Under the pieces are notes generated by a model that saw only the letters and a program-made list of their open reading frames with translations, was not told the origin of the DNA and searched no databases. Made by a program: the position numbers and the translations under genes. From CAWEWH01 sp963812775 (lineage in GTDB: Bacteria > Pseudomonadota > Alphaproteobacteria > Rhizobiales > Beijerinckiaceae): DNA of 64,000 nt. This document shows, piece after piece, positions 8,288 through 22,508 of this stretch. The DNA lies in contig CAWEWH010000003.1 of the NCBI GenBank assembly GCA_963812775.1, forward strand, positions 62,001 to 126,000, given 5' to 3'. Within the stretch, counting starts at the first letter, position 1; every line of letters starts with the position of its first letter.

Positions 8288-8332
8288 GTTTCCACCGCAG
8301 CAAGACTGCGGCAGCAGCAGCGGTGGGGAAAC
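8288..8332 (-). promoter_or_regulatory. Candidate 5' UTR hairpin of the bufferin precursor mRNA
   Basis: GTTTCCACCGC (8288-8298) and GCGGTGGGGAAAC (8320-8332) are complementary apart from a two-base bulge. An alternative inner stem (CTGCGG region) could compete with it. It lies 25 bp upstream of the bufA1 start on the mRNA strand. Function is unknown; a role in mRNA stability or regulation is inferred from position only. Confidence 0.4.
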
Positions 8333-8503
8333 ACAATTGGCCGCGACGGCGGGCTGGCACAGATTCACGCGGCCGTGACTCGGCGCGAGCCGCCGCTCGC
8401 TGCGCCGGCATTGAAACATGAACAACTGAACCGCGGCCGCTTGTGTCGGCGGGGGATTTCTGCCAATCTGCCATAGGACAGCCTTGCTGTCCCATTTACC
8501 AAG

Positions 8504-8550
8504 GCCGCCCAAATGGGCGGCGGACTGACCAAGCCGCCCGGACGGGCGGC
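8504..8550. repeat. Two tandem GC-rich hairpins
   Basis: Two perfect 7-bp inverted repeats, GCCGCCC/GGGCGGC, occur at 8504-8521 (loop AAAT) and 8533-8550 (loop GGAC). They begin 29 bp apart. They could be a short palindromic repeat element or a protein-binding array between the divergent operons. There is no T-tract, so termination is less likely. Confidence 0.6.
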
Positions 8551-8867
8551 GGCGCCCACGGGGCGCGGACCGGCACGGTGGCTTCGATATGACGGCGCAA
8601 CTCATGGCGACGGACAAGCGGGACCTGAAACGTGTCGACCGCCCCAAAGGGCGCCACAAGGGCGAACGGGTGAACGCGCTCCCCTAGGATCGCGTTGTGC
8701 CCGCGAGGTGCGGGCGCACGTGGCAGCGGCCGGACCTCCAACAGAAGGCGGCAGCCGCCGGATCGGGCAATGGCTCGAATTCGGGCTGGCCTAGATCGTC
8801 GGCTGACATCACTATTGTGGCGCAACGTCGTGGGCGGCACGGCGATGCGAGGTCGAGGAGCCGGGAT

Positions 8868-13604
<4,737 letters not shown>

Positions 13605-13620
13605 GAAGAAGCGGGAGCGT

Positions 13621-15039
13621 ATGGGGAAGGTTACCGGGTTTCTGGAGATCGACCGGCGGGATCGAAAATATCGCCCGGCATCTGACCGCATCCGCAGCTA
13701 CAGGGAATTCGTCATCCCGCTTGGCGAGCAGGGCACGCGCGACCAGGCCGCACGCTGCATGGATTGCGGCATCCCCTATTGTCACAACGGCTGCCCGGTC
13801 AACAACCAGATTCCGGACTGGAACGACCTCGTCTACCAGGGCAAGTGGGACGAGGCGCTGAAGAACCTGCACTCGACCAACAACTTCCCGGAATTCACCG
13901 GCCGCATCTGTCCGGCTCCCTGCGAAGCCTCGTGCACGCTCAACATCACCGACCAGCCGGTGACCATCAAGACCATCGAGTGCGCCATTATCGACAAGGC
14001 CTGGGAGGAAGGCCGCGTCCTGCCCGAGCCGCCGAGCGCGCCGACCGGCAAGCGCGTCGCCATTGTCGGCTCGGGGCCGGCGGGCCTCGCCTGCGCCCAG
14101 CAGCTGGCGCGCGTCGGCCACGAGGTGCACGTTTTCGAGCGGCTTGGCCGGGCCGGCGGGCTTTTGCGCTACGGCATCCCCGATTTCAAGATGGAGAAGC
14201 ACCACATCGACCGCCGCATCCTGCAGATGGAGGCCGAGGGCATCACCTTCCATTACGACGTCCATGTCGGCGTCTCCAAGCCCGCCCGCGAGCTGCTTGA
14301 CGGCTACGACGCGGTGGTGCTGACCGGCGGCGCCGAGAAGCCGCGCGATTTGCCCATCGAGGGCCGCAACCTTCGCGGCATCCATTTCGCCATGGATTTC
14401 CTGCCGCAGCAGAACCGCCGCGTCAGCCGCGAGAACGTCCATCCCGGCGATCCGATCCTGGCGTCCGGCAAGCACGTCGTCGTCATCGGCGGCGGCGACA
14501 CTGGCTCGGACTGCATCGGCACATCCGCCCGCCAGGGCGCGCTGTCGATCACCCAGCTCGAGATCATGGCGATGCCGCCCGAGAAGGAGAACAAGCAGCT
14601 CACCTGGCCCGACTGGCCGTGGAAGCTGCGCACCTCATCGAGCCACGAGGAGGGCGCCGAGCGCGACTTCGCGGTGACGACGGTCAAATTTTCGGGCAAG
14701 GGCGGCCACGTCAAGAAGCTTCATTGCGCCCGCGTCGACAACGCCATGAAGCCGGTGCCCGGCACCGAGTTCGAGCTGAAGGCCGACCTCGTGCTGCTCG
14801 CCATGGGGTTCGTGTCGCCGATTCACGAGGGCATGCTTGCCGAGCTCGGCGTCAAGCTCGATGCGCGCGGCAATGTCGATGCCAATGAGCGCGACTACCG
14901 CGCCTCCCTCGACAAGGTGTTCAGCGCCGGCGACATGCGCCGCGGCCAGTCGCTGGTCGTGTGGGCCATCCGCGAGGGCCGCCAGGCGGCGCGCTCCGTC
15001 GACGAGTATCTGATGGGATCCTCGACGCTGCCGCGGTAA
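13621..15039 (+). CDS. gltD: Glutamate synthase (NADPH) small subunit
   Basis: 472 residues, the usual length. This FAD- and NADPH-binding subunit passes electrons through 4Fe-4S clusters to GltB. Cysteine motifs CMDCGIPYCHNGCPV and CPAPCEASC lie in the first 110 residues. The FAD-binding GSGPAGLACAQQLARVG is at about residue 145, the NADPH-binding GGGDTGSDCIGTSARQGA at about residue 290, and the C-terminal FAD motif includes FSAGDMRRGQSLVVWAI. It is co-transcribed with gltB. The next gene is convergent and only 15 bp away, with no obvious terminator between. Confidence 0.97.
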   Translation: MGKVTGFLEIDRRDRKYRPASDRIRSYREFVIPLGEQGTRDQAARCMDCGIPYCHNGCPVNNQIPDWNDLVYQGKWDEALKNLHSTNNFPEFTGRICPAPCEASCTLNITDQPVTIKTIECAIIDKAWEEGRVLPEPPSAPTGKRVAIVGSGPAGLACAQQLARVGHEVHVFERLGRAGGLLRYGIPDFKMEKHHIDRRILQMEAEGITFHYDVHVGVSKPARELLDGYDAVVLTGGAEKPRDLPIEGRNLRGIHFAMDFLPQQNRRVSRENVHPGDPILASGKHVVVIGGGDTGSDCIGTSARQGALSITQLEIMAMPPEKENKQLTWPDWPWKLRTSSSHEEGAERDFAVTTVKFSGKGGHVKKLHCARVDNAMKPVPGTEFELKADLVLLAMGFVSPIHEGMLAELGVKLDARGNVDANERDYRASLDKVFSAGDMRRGQSLVVWAIREGRQAARSVDEYLMGSSTLPR

Positions 15040-15054
15040 CGACAGCATCGAGCG

Positions 15055-15540
15055 TCATCGCGCGGCGAAGGCGTTGCCGTCCTGTATCGAGCAACTCTTG
15101 GCGATCACCTCACGGGACACGATCTCGTAAGTTCGCCCATCGAGGCCCTTTCTCCTGCTGCTTTCCCCGTCGGTACGGCCGAACGTGAATTCGCTGGCGC
15201 ACGAGCTGAAACTCGCATCGAAGGTTGTCGTAGCGCGCGTGGCTCCTCTTTCGTGAGCGACGATGCCGATGAGCCTTCGGCCCTCGAAACGAAACTGTAC
15301 GGCTTCCCCCTCGCTGTTGGCGGTCGACCCTGGTGCAACGTCTGATTGCCCGGACGCGCCAGATGCCTTGAAGTTGGTCGACAGGCGGTAGAAGAGACGC
15401 CCGCCGTTGCTCACATAGATCGAGTTCAAGAACTCGACGGTAGGGGTGGTTGTTTTCCCGCCCGGATCCCGGAAGGCATACCTTGCCGTGAAGGAAAAAT
15501 GGACCGTCTTCCCGTATAGCTGCCGCGGCGCGGGCTGCAT
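15055..15540 (-). CDS. Probable secreted protein, function unknown; start uncertain
   Basis: From the ATG at 15540 it encodes 161 residues with beta-rich sequence (KTVHFSFTARYAF, EFLNSIYVSNGGRLFYRLST, EAVQFRFEGRRLIGIVAHER) and three Cys. Just upstream in the same frame is a hydrophobic stretch, VVFVFLLALSLGGADSFA, which looks like a signal peptide, but no ATG, GTG or TTG is suitably placed there. A GTG-AAG in another frame at the right place suggests a one-base indel at the signal peptide. I infer an exported protein. The family was not recognised. It follows the DUF459 gene on the same strand. Confidence 0.55.
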   Translation of the reverse strand: MQPAPRQLYGKTVHFSFTARYAFRDPGGKTTTPTVEFLNSIYVSNGGRLFYRLSTNFKASGASGQSDVAPGSTANSEGEAVQFRFEGRRLIGIVAHERGATRATTTFDASFSSCASEFTFGRTDGESSRRKGLDGRTYEIVSREVIAKSCSIQDGNAFAAR

Positions 15541-15658
15541 GGCGAAGGAGTCTGCGCCTCCTAAGCTCAACGCCAGCAGGAAGACGAAGACGACTTCACC
15601 ACAAATCTCAGCCGAGCTCGCGATCTCGCCAACGACGCCCCCTAACTGGTCTCCGGAG

Positions 15659-16863
15659 CTACTGGCTCTGTTTGGGCCAGCGGAAGTCGTCGGCGCGTCC
15701 GGAGCGCGGCTCGGGAACGCGGCCGTCGCTGAAGACGCGCTCGATGAGCACGCCCGCCTCGCCGCCGCCCCGCTGCTGCTGGGCGTTGTTGACGAGCGCG
15801 CCGCCCGGGGCGGCATCGGGCTTGTTCAGCGGGATGATCGGCCCGGCCACCGGCTTCACCGGCAGCGCCACGCCGCCCTTCAGTTCCGGCACCGGCTTGA
15901 TGGCTTGATCGATCATGCGCTCGAGGTTGCCGGGTATGGAGAGGTCGAGCATCGCGACCGCTCGGCTGCGACGGCAGCGCCACCACGGTCGGGGGCTGCG
16001 TGTCGATGAGCCGCTTCAGCTCGACATCGACGAAATGCGCGAGCTTGCGCGCTCCCGCCTTGGTGAAGTGCACGCCGTCGGCGGTGCGCAGCTTGGTGTT
16101 CTGGCCGGAAAGGCCGGGCCCGAACGCCGTGTAGCGGTTCTCGTCGTCCGCAAAGGCTTCCCACACGTCGACGAAGACGCCGCCGCCGGCCTGCACATGG
16201 TCGCGGAAGAGGCGTGTTCAGCGCCACCATGTCGGTGGAGATACGGTCGCTCTTCATGGGCGGCATGCCCACCCAGATGAGCGGGATCTTCTTCTCGGCG
16301 AAAGCCTTGACGATGCTGTCGATGCGCGCCGCGTAGATCTGCTCCCATTTCGGCGTGCCGGGCGCGTGCGACTCGCCGCCCTCGCGGATCGCCTGGCGGT
16401 CGTTGGCTCCGACCATCATGACGCCGAGGGAAATCTTGTCCTTGCCGTTGAGCAGTTCGCCCACCGCCTTCGGCCAATCGTAGAACTCGCTGTTGACGAG
16501 GCCGGAATCGCCCTTCGACTTGTCGACAACGGCGATGTCGGGCTTGTCGCTGACGGCCTCTTCCAGGCCCTGCGCCAGGAGCTCGGAGAGGCTGTCGCCC
16601 ACCACCATCACGAAGGTGCCCGGATCGACCTTGGGCTTGTTGGTGTCCTCGACGATGACGGTGCGCGGCGCCGGCGCCTTCTTCTTCTGGACATACGGGT
16701 TCACTCGCCGTGGCTGCGCCGGCTGGTAATACTGCTGGGGCGGGCGCGGCCGGAACAGGTCGAAGAAGTTGAACGGCGACGACTGGGCGACGGCGCCCGT
16801 CCCGCCGCTCGCCAACGCGAGGCAGGCCAGGGCAGCAGGCAGTAGGCGCGCACGTATCCGCAT
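15659..16863 (-). CDS. DUF459-type SGNH hydrolase, frameshifted twice in this sequence
   Basis: About 400 residues when two apparent one-base insertions (near 16210 and 15960) are discounted. The N-terminus MRIRARLLPAALACLALASG is a signal peptide. The SGNH catalytic block is VMVVGDSLSELLAQGLEEA (Ser in GDSLS), the oxyanion Asn is in MVGANDRQAI, and DGVHFTKAGARKLAHFVD supplies the C-terminal Asp-x-x-His in the second frame. A Pro-rich tail follows in the third. DUF459 proteins are periplasmic esterase-like enzymes possibly acting on polysaccharide acyl groups, consistent with nearby galE, galU and kpsF. All catalytic motifs survive, so sequencing error is the likelier cause of the shifts. Confidence 0.8.
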
Positions 16864-17015
16864 CGGTCCTCGGCGAATCGGGGCCAAAAGTGCCCTCGGC
16901 GTCCCTGGATTATAGGGCTTCGAGGCCCCCACGTCAGCCCAACGGGCGGGCAAGCTTAGGCTTCGCCGCGACGGGACGGGGGAATCGCTTCTTTTTGCAG
17001 GTTGCAGGGCGCTTT

Positions 17016-18002
17016 TCAGGCGGCCTTGGCGATGAGATGGCGCTCCCATGCGAGCGCCTGGCCCACGATGGCGTCGAGATTGTCGAAGGTCGGCTGCCAG
17101 CCGAGCTTGTCGCGGATCCTGTCCACATTGGCCACGATGGAGGCCGGATCGCCGGGGCGGCGCGGCACGAACCTCACCTTGAAGTCCTTGCCGGAGACGC
17201 GACGGACGGTCTCCACCACGTCCTTGACCGAATAGCCGCGGCCGTAGCCGCAATTCAGGGTCAAGCTCTCGCCGCCCTTGCGCAGATGTTCGAGGGCGGC
17301 GATGTGGGCACGCGCCAGATCGCTCACCTGGATGTAGTCGCGCACGCAGGTGCCGTCGCGCGTCGGATAATCGGTGCCGAAGACGTCGAGATGCGGGCGC
17401 TCGCCGAGCGCCACCTGGCAGGCGACCTTGATGAGATGCGTGGCCTCGGGCGTCGACTGGCCGGCGCGCTCCTTCGGATCGCCGCCCGCCACGTTGAAAT
17501 AGCGCAAGGTCACGTAGCTGAAGTCATGGGCACGCGCCGTGTCGGAGAGCATCCACTCGGTCATCAGCTTCGAGCGGCCATAGGGGGATACCGGGTTCAC
17601 GGGCCCGTCTTCCCTCACCGGCGCGTCGCTGGTGTCGCCGTAGACGGCCGCTGTCGACGAGAAGATCATGTGCTTGACGCCACCCTTCACGGCCGCCTCG
17701 ATGAGCGCCCGCGATTTCATGGTGTTGCCGAGATAGTAGCCGAGCGGGTCGGCGACCGATTCCGGCACCACGATCTTGGCGGCGAAATGCGCGATTGCCG
17801 CGATGCCATGCTCGCCGATGAGCCGGCCGACGAGGCGCTGGTCGCCAACGTCGCCTTCGACGAACGTGGCGCCGGCCGGCACGGCCCAGCGGAAGCCGGT
17901 GGACAGGTTGTCGAGCACCACGACGCGCTCGCCCTTGTCGATCAGCTCGAGCGCCATGTGGCCGCCGATATAGCCGGCGCCGCCGGTCACCAGAATGGTC
18001 AT
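17016..18002 (-). CDS. galE: UDP-glucose 4-epimerase
   Basis: 328 residues from the ATG at 18002 (a TTG at 18017 is also in frame). Extended SDR enzyme interconverting UDP-glucose and UDP-galactose with bound NAD. Evidence is the TGGAGYIGGHMALEL dinucleotide motif, the catalytic FSSTAAVYGD and YGRSK (Tyr-x-x-x-Lys), and the GalE-type RYFNVAGGDP and DGTCVRDYIQVSDLARAH segments. It is divergent from galU (18125), fitting a sugar-nucleotide supply locus for exopolysaccharide or LPS together with kpsF and the barrel protein at 19.7-21.3 kb. Confidence 0.96.
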   Translation of the reverse strand: MTILVTGGAGYIGGHMALELIDKGERVVVLDNLSTGFRWAVPAGATFVEGDVGDQRLVGRLIGEHGIAAIAHFAAKIVVPESVADPLGYYLGNTMKSRALIEAAVKGGVKHMIFSSTAAVYGDTSDAPVREDGPVNPVSPYGRSKLMTEWMLSDTARAHDFSYVTLRYFNVAGGDPKERAGQSTPEATHLIKVACQVALGERPHLDVFGTDYPTRDGTCVRDYIQVSDLARAHIAALEHLRKGGESLTLNCGYGRGYSVKDVVETVRRVSGKDFKVRFVPRRPGDPASIVANVDRIRDKLGWQPTFDNLDAIVGQALAWERHLIAKAA

Positions 18003-18124
18003 CTTACGCTCCGTCAACCTCTATGCTGTACCTAGCAGGGAACCCTTGACGATGCCTCAAGCTTCTTGCAGGCATCGCGCCCTCCCGCTGGAAGCGTTAA
18101 TTCTTCGCAACATCTGAAAAACTC

Positions 18125-19001
18125 ATGAAAAAACCCATTCGCAAGGCCGTCTTCCCGGTCGCCGGCCTCGGCACGCGCTTCCTGCCGGCCACCAAGGCCA
18201 TGCCCCAAGGAAATGCTCACCGTCGTCGACCGGCCCGTCATCCAGCACGTGGTCGACGAGGCGCGCGCCGCCGGCATCGAGCATTTCGTCTTCGTCACCG
18301 GCCGCAACAAGGGCATGATCGAGGACCATTTCGACAGCCAGTACGAGCTCGAGCGCACCCTCGCCGAGCGCGGCAAGCAGAAGGAGCTCGACGCCCTGAT
18401 GGGCGAGCTGCCGGGTGCCGGCCAGACGAGCTTCACGCGCCAGCAGGCGCCGCTTGGCCTCGGGCATGCGGTGTGGTGCGCCCGCGACATCGTCGGCGAC
18501 GAGCCCTTCGCGCTGCTGCTGCCCGACATGCTGCACCACGGCCCGGCACCCTGCCTCGCCGACATGATGAAGGCCTACGGTCAGCATGGCGGCAACCATA
18601 TCGCGGTGGCGCCGGTGCCCGACGACCAGACGCATCAATACGGCATCGTCGGCGTCGAGGACGCGCGCGCCAAGGTGTCGCGCATCACCGCCATGATCGA
18701 GAAGCCGCCGGCCGGCACGGCGCCGTCGAACCTGCACATCACCGGCCGCTACATTCTGCAGCCGCAGATCTTCGACCTCCTGGCCAAGCAGGAGCGCGGT
18801 GCGGGCGGCGAGATCCAGCTCACCGACTCGATGATCGCGCTCGCCAAGGCGCAGCCCTTCTTCGCCGTGCGCTTCGACGGCAAGATCTACGACTGCGGGG
18901 CGAAGCTCGGCTTTCTCACCGCCAACGTGGCGTATGCGCTCGAGCGCCCCGACATCGGGCCTGACCTGCGCCGCGCGATCGAGGCGCTGCTGAAGGGCTG
19001 A
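18125..19001 (+). CDS. galU: UTP-glucose-1-phosphate uridylyltransferase, one-base frameshift near its start
   Basis: About 291 residues. The first 27 codons (KPIRKAVFPVAGLGTRFLPA then TKAMP) are in one frame and the rest (EMLTVVDRPVIQHVVDEA onward) in another. A run of four C at 18203-18206 where three are expected restores the canonical AMPKEML. The enzyme makes UDP-glucose from UTP and glucose-1-phosphate. Motifs are the G-x-G-T-R-x-L-P nucleotide loop, PLGLGHAVWCARDIVGDEPF and the C-terminal KIYDCGAKLGFLTANV. An extra C in a homopolymer points to sequencing error. Confidence 0.92.
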
Positions 19002-19019
19002 GCAGCGTCGCGTCGGGTT

Positions 19020-19711
19020 TCAGCGCACCTGCATCCAGTAGAGGTAGCTGAGGCCTGCGGTGAACAGCAGTCCGGTGACGGCCGCCATGACGCCGAGAAT
19101 GATCTTGGCGGCCGCAAACGGGGTGGCCGCCGCCGTCAGCGCCCACTCGACCGACAGGACCGGCACGGTGGTGATCACGCAGAGGATCGTGGAACGTCCG
19201 CTGAAAGGCCGGCCTTGCACGAAGGCTTCGCGCACCGATGTGGGGTCGCCCAGCGCCAAGGCCGGTAGATAGAAGCCCAGCCGCGCCAGCGCGATGGCTT
19301 GCGCAAGAATGGTCAAGGCATTCCACCAATCCGGCGCGGGTGACGGCAGGAGCTGCGTCAGCGGCATGAAGAGAAGCGTGCCGAGGACCACCACCAGCAG
19401 AAACAGCCCGACCAGGCGGGCCGTGGCAGCAAAGTCATGCTGCTCGAGCGAGAACGTCCCGTCATCAGCTGCCGGGACAGAACCACCGACGCCAACGAGT
19501 TGAGCGTCACAAGCATCACGCCCAGCAGCAATCCGCCCGGCCTGTCGCGCAACAGGCCCAACGCCACCGTCAGCGCCACGCTCGCAGCGAGGTACCAGAG
19601 ATAGCGACGCACATCGAGGAGGCGATCGAAGCCGATGGCCAAAAGCTCATGCCAGCGTGGCGGCCGCGACCCATCGACGATCATGCCTTGCTCCGCTTCG
19701 GGTCGGCTCAC
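19020..19711 (-). CDS. Polytopic membrane protein coupled to the outer-membrane barrel gene, frameshifted
   Basis: About 230 residues if one missing base near 19457 is restored. It has about five hydrophobic helices: YLWYLAASVALTVALGLL, LLLGVMLVTLNSLASVVL, LVGLFLLVVVLGTLLFM, ILAQAIALARLGFYLPALAL and IILGVMAAVTGLLFTAGLSY. Its start codon overlaps the stop of the barrel gene by ATGA, so the two are coupled. No family is recognised. A role in envelope polysaccharide assembly is inferred only from the neighbours. Confidence 0.6.
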
Positions 19712-21297
19712 CGCTGCAGCCTGAGCCCCAGCATGAATATGTCGGCCTTGTAGCTGCTGCCCGGATTCGTGCTGTCGAGGCGTTCGTGCACGTAGCTGCC
19801 GCGCAGCACCAGTTCTCGCGTCAGCTTGTAGTCGATCTTCAGCGAGGCCGCGAAGCCGTTTTCGTTGATGCTGAGGCCACGATAGTCGCTGTGCGAGAAG
19901 GTCGCGGCGCCGATGAGGGTCAGGTTGCGCCGTAAAGCGTGCTCCACCTCGACGCCGACGCTCTTGGACAGCGTGCCGTTGGAGCCGACGACCGTCGTCT
20001 CGTCGAGCAGCGAGGTGGCCTTGAGCTTCACGGTCGTGAGCGCCGTCGGTGTCCAGATCAGCGTCCCCTCCGCCGACGGCCCGCGCAGGTCCCTGAGCCG
20101 CGGGTCGTCGTAGCGCCGTATCTGGTAGCCGACCGCCATCTCGCCGGTGAGCAGGCGCGTCAGCTCGAACGTCGAGCCGACACGGCCCGTCAGCGCCTCC
20201 GAGTCGCGCGCAAAGCCTGCCCGATCGAGACGCTGGTCGTGCTGGCGCGTATCCGCCTCCGCCTCGACGAACGGCGTCACCCCGGGCTTCACCTCGTAGC
20301 CGGTGCGCAGCCGCAGCGCGTACTGCGTGTAGTCGCGGTCCTTCTGGCTCGCCGTCGTTCCGTCACCGAGCTTCACGTCCCCGTAGGTGTAGTGATCGGC
20401 GCTGCCGCGCAGCCCGACTGACAGCCGATTGAATTTCTGCGTCACGCCGGCCGAGCCGCCATAGGCGATGTCGATCGCCCTGTTGGTGGCGGACGCCGGC
20501 AGGTTGACGCTGCCGGGCCGCTCGGTGTCGAGCTTGAAGCGTGACTCGAGCTCGATGGCCGTGTCGCGCGTGGCGTCGAGCCGCAGGTTGAACTTGCCGT
20601 CCGCATCGGGCCGGTTGGCAGCCGGCGCGTCGCGGAAGTCATAATAGGCGCCGCGCAGCGTGCCCTTGAGCTCGTGCGTCAGCCAGTCGGATTGCAGCTT
20701 CACCTCGCCTTCCGTCCTGACGAATGGCGAGCCCTTGTGAGCGCCGTCCTGGCGGTTGGGGTTGCTGTCCCAGCCGATATCGCCCTCGATCGACGGCAGC
20801 ACTCGCACGCTGCCGAGACGCAGGCCGAGCGGCGCGTAGGGGTCGTCCTCGAGCTTGCGTTTGCGCAGGATCGGCGCCGGCTCGAGCGGCGGCCGTTCGG
20901 CCAGCACCGCGACCGGCGCCTGCACGATCCTCGCTACGTCGGCCTTCGTCTGGCCGGCGAACCTGGCGTTCACCGATTTCGACGTGACCGATTTCGACGT
21001 TGCCGCGGTTGTCCGCCGTGCCGCCTTGGCGGCTTTCTTGCCGCTCTTCGGCTTGCCCACCTCATCGTCGGAAGCATCCGCCAAGGCCGTGAAGGTGCCT
21101 CTGAGATCGGCGCGCGGCCGCTCCTGCGCCCAGGCCTTGATCCTGATGCCGGACGCCACGAGGCCAAGCATGAGGGCCGTGAGGCCAAGCACCATGATGG
21201 AGCGGGCTGTGGACAAATCCGCGTTCCTTCGGTCCGGGCAGGCCGAAACAGCCGCGACCGGAGGGCGCGGCTTGGTTAACGGATGTAAAACGGGCAT
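19708..21297 (-). CDS. Outer-membrane beta-barrel protein of an envelope polysaccharide locus
   Basis: 529 residues. An N-terminal helix (MVLGLTALMLGLVASGIRI) serves as signal sequence; it would be fully N-terminal if translation began at the ATG at 21195. Then comes a basic Ser/Thr/Lys/Ala-rich linker (KSGKKAAKAARRTTAATS, SKSVTSKSVNA) and about 370 residues of alternating amphipathic strands ending in an aromatic/basic DIFMLGLRLQR, a barrel-like C-terminal strand. Strand examples are LKGTLRGAYYDF, LRLRTGYEVKPGVTPFVEAE and GEMAVGYQIRRYDD. It resembles BBP2-type barrels near rhizobial exopolysaccharide genes. It is divergent from kpsF and coupled to the membrane protein downstream. Confidence 0.75.
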   Translation of the reverse strand: MPVLHPLTKPRPPVAAVSACPDRRNADLSTARSIMVLGLTALMLGLVASGIRIKAWAQERPRADLRGTFTALADASDDEVGKPKSGKKAAKAARRTTAATSKSVTSKSVNARFAGQTKADVARIVQAPVAVLAERPPLEPAPILRKRKLEDDPYAPLGLRLGSVRVLPSIEGDIGWDSNPNRQDGAHKGSPFVRTEGEVKLQSDWLTHELKGTLRGAYYDFRDAPAANRPDADGKFNLRLDATRDTAIELESRFKLDTERPGSVNLPASATNRAIDIAYGGSAGVTQKFNRLSVGLRGSADHYTYGDVKLGDGTTASQKDRDYTQYALRLRTGYEVKPGVTPFVEAEADTRQHDQRLDRAGFARDSEALTGRVGSTFELTRLLTGEMAVGYQIRRYDDPRLRDLRGPSAEGTLIWTPTALTTVKLKATSLLDETTVVGSNGTLSKSVGVEVEHALRRNLTLIGAATFSHSDYRGLSINENGFAASLKIDYKLTRELVLRGSYVHERLDSTNPGSSYKADIFMLGLRLQR

Positions 21298-21399
21298 GGT
21301 TAAGGGACCGTAAGGACGGCCCGTCCCGAGGCGGGTTTCGCCGCTCAGGCTGCCATGTTAAACGGCTCGCATTGCTGCGATTCTTGGGAAAATACCGCG

Positions 21400-22410
21400 A
21401 TGAGCTCACGCCCTGCCGAACGCCCGAAGGCCGCCGACCCGATCGCCTCGGCGCTGCGCACCTTGGCGGCGGAGCGCGATGGCATCGCGGCCTTGTCGGA
21501 GGCCATCGGCAACGGACTTGGCCCGCATTTCGCCGCCGCCGTCGAGCTCATGGCCCGCACCAGCGGTCGCATCATCGTCACCGGCATGGGCAAGTCAGGA
21601 CATGTCGGGCGCAAGTTCGCCGCCACGCTGGCGTCCACGGGCACGCCTGCCTATTTCGTGCATCCCGCCGAGGCGAGCCACGGTGACCTCGGCATGATCC
21701 AGCCGCAGGACGTGATCATCGCCCTGTCGTGGTCGGGCGAGACGACGGAATTGTCCGACATTCTCGCTTATGCCAAGCGCTACCGCGTCAAGACGGTGGC
21801 GGTCACCGCCAATGCGCTCTCGGCATTGGCCCGGCAGTCCGACATCGCGCTCGTGCTGCCCACCTCGCAAGAGGCGTGTCCCAACGGGCTTGCGCCCACC
21901 ACCTCGACCACCATGCAGATGGTGCTCGGCGACGCGCTCGCGGTCGCCCTGCTTGAAGCGCGCGGTTTCTCGGCGCAGGATTTCCGCCTCTTCCATCCCG
22001 GCGGCCGCCTGGGGGCGCAATTGAAGCAGGTGCGCGACGTGATGCACACCGAGCATCTGCCGATCGTCAGGCTCGGCACGCGTCTCGACACGGCCTATGC
22101 GCAAGCCGCGGCGGCGCGCGACAAGAGCGGACAGGAATTCGGCAGCCTCATCGTCGTCGATGCCGACGGCAAGCTCGCCGGCATCGTCACCGACGGCGAC
22201 CTGCGCCGACATCTCGGCCCCGACCTTGTGTCGAAGCGCGTCGACGACCTGATGACGCGCACGCCCCGCACCCTGCCGCCGGACGCGCTGCTTGCCACGG
22301 CGTTGGAAATTCAAGAGAGCCGAAAGATCACCATGCTGATCGTGGTCGAGGACGAGCGCCCGGTCGGGCTGGTGCGCTATCTCGATCTGCTGCGCGCCGG
22401 CGTGGCCTAG
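21400..22410 (+). CDS. kpsF: Arabinose-5-phosphate isomerase (KpsF/GutQ family)
   Basis: 336 residues from the ATG at 21400 (an ATG at 21355 is also in frame). It interconverts ribulose-5-phosphate and arabinose-5-phosphate for Kdo and capsule synthesis. The SIS domain includes RIIVTGMGKSGHVGRKFAAT, PAEASHGDLGMI and ALSWSGETTEL. The metal/active-site region is PTTSTTMQMVLGDALAVALL, followed by FRLFHPGGRLG. Two CBS domains follow (VRDVMHTEHLPIV, SLIVVDADGKLAGIVTDGDL; VDDLMTRTPRTL). It is divergent from the barrel gene. Confidence 0.95.
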   Translation: MSSRPAERPKAADPIASALRTLAAERDGIAALSEAIGNGLGPHFAAAVELMARTSGRIIVTGMGKSGHVGRKFAATLASTGTPAYFVHPAEASHGDLGMIQPQDVIIALSWSGETTELSDILAYAKRYRVKTVAVTANALSALARQSDIALVLPTSQEACPNGLAPTTSTTMQMVLGDALAVALLEARGFSAQDFRLFHPGGRLGAQLKQVRDVMHTEHLPIVRLGTRLDTAYAQAAAARDKSGQEFGSLIVVDADGKLAGIVTDGDLRRHLGPDLVSKRVDDLMTRTPRTLPPDALLATALEIQESRKITMLIVVEDERPVGLVRYLDLLRAGVA

Positions 22411-22456
22411 CGCATGATCCCGAAAAGTGTTCGCGGTTTTCGGACAAGATCATGCG
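22411..22456. repeat. Intergenic palindromic repeat, copy 1
   Basis: A palindrome with outer arms CGCATGATC/GATCATGCG and inner arms CCGAAAA/TTTTCGG. A second copy is at 47867-47910 and a degenerate one near 36725-36770. This is the type of dispersed palindrome common between genes in Rhizobiales (recollection). It directly follows the kpsF stop and may end its transcript. Confidence 0.8.
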
Positions 22457-22508
22457 CCGAATCATGAACCTGGAGGGGCGCATCCGCTTCGAATAGAACG
22501 GTTCGCCC

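Larger units (their letters stand above)
8264..8867. other. 604-bp divergent intergenic region between the bufferin-type operon and gltB
   Basis: No convincing gene is present. The open frames here look like compositional artefacts. The region holds a hairpin near the bufA1 start (8288-8332) and two tandem GC hairpins (8504-8521 and 8533-8550). It should contain promoters for both directions, but I cannot pick a -35/-10 pair with confidence, and I found no clear Caulobacter-type SigF motif for the bufferin operon. GAGGAG at 8855 is the gltB ribosome binding site. Confidence 0.6.

Noticed and set aside
8264..8659. Long N-terminal extension of the first bufferin precursor to 8659
   Set aside because: The ATG at 8263 begins a standard signal peptide and the length then equals the paralogue (93 residues); the extension is not protein-like.
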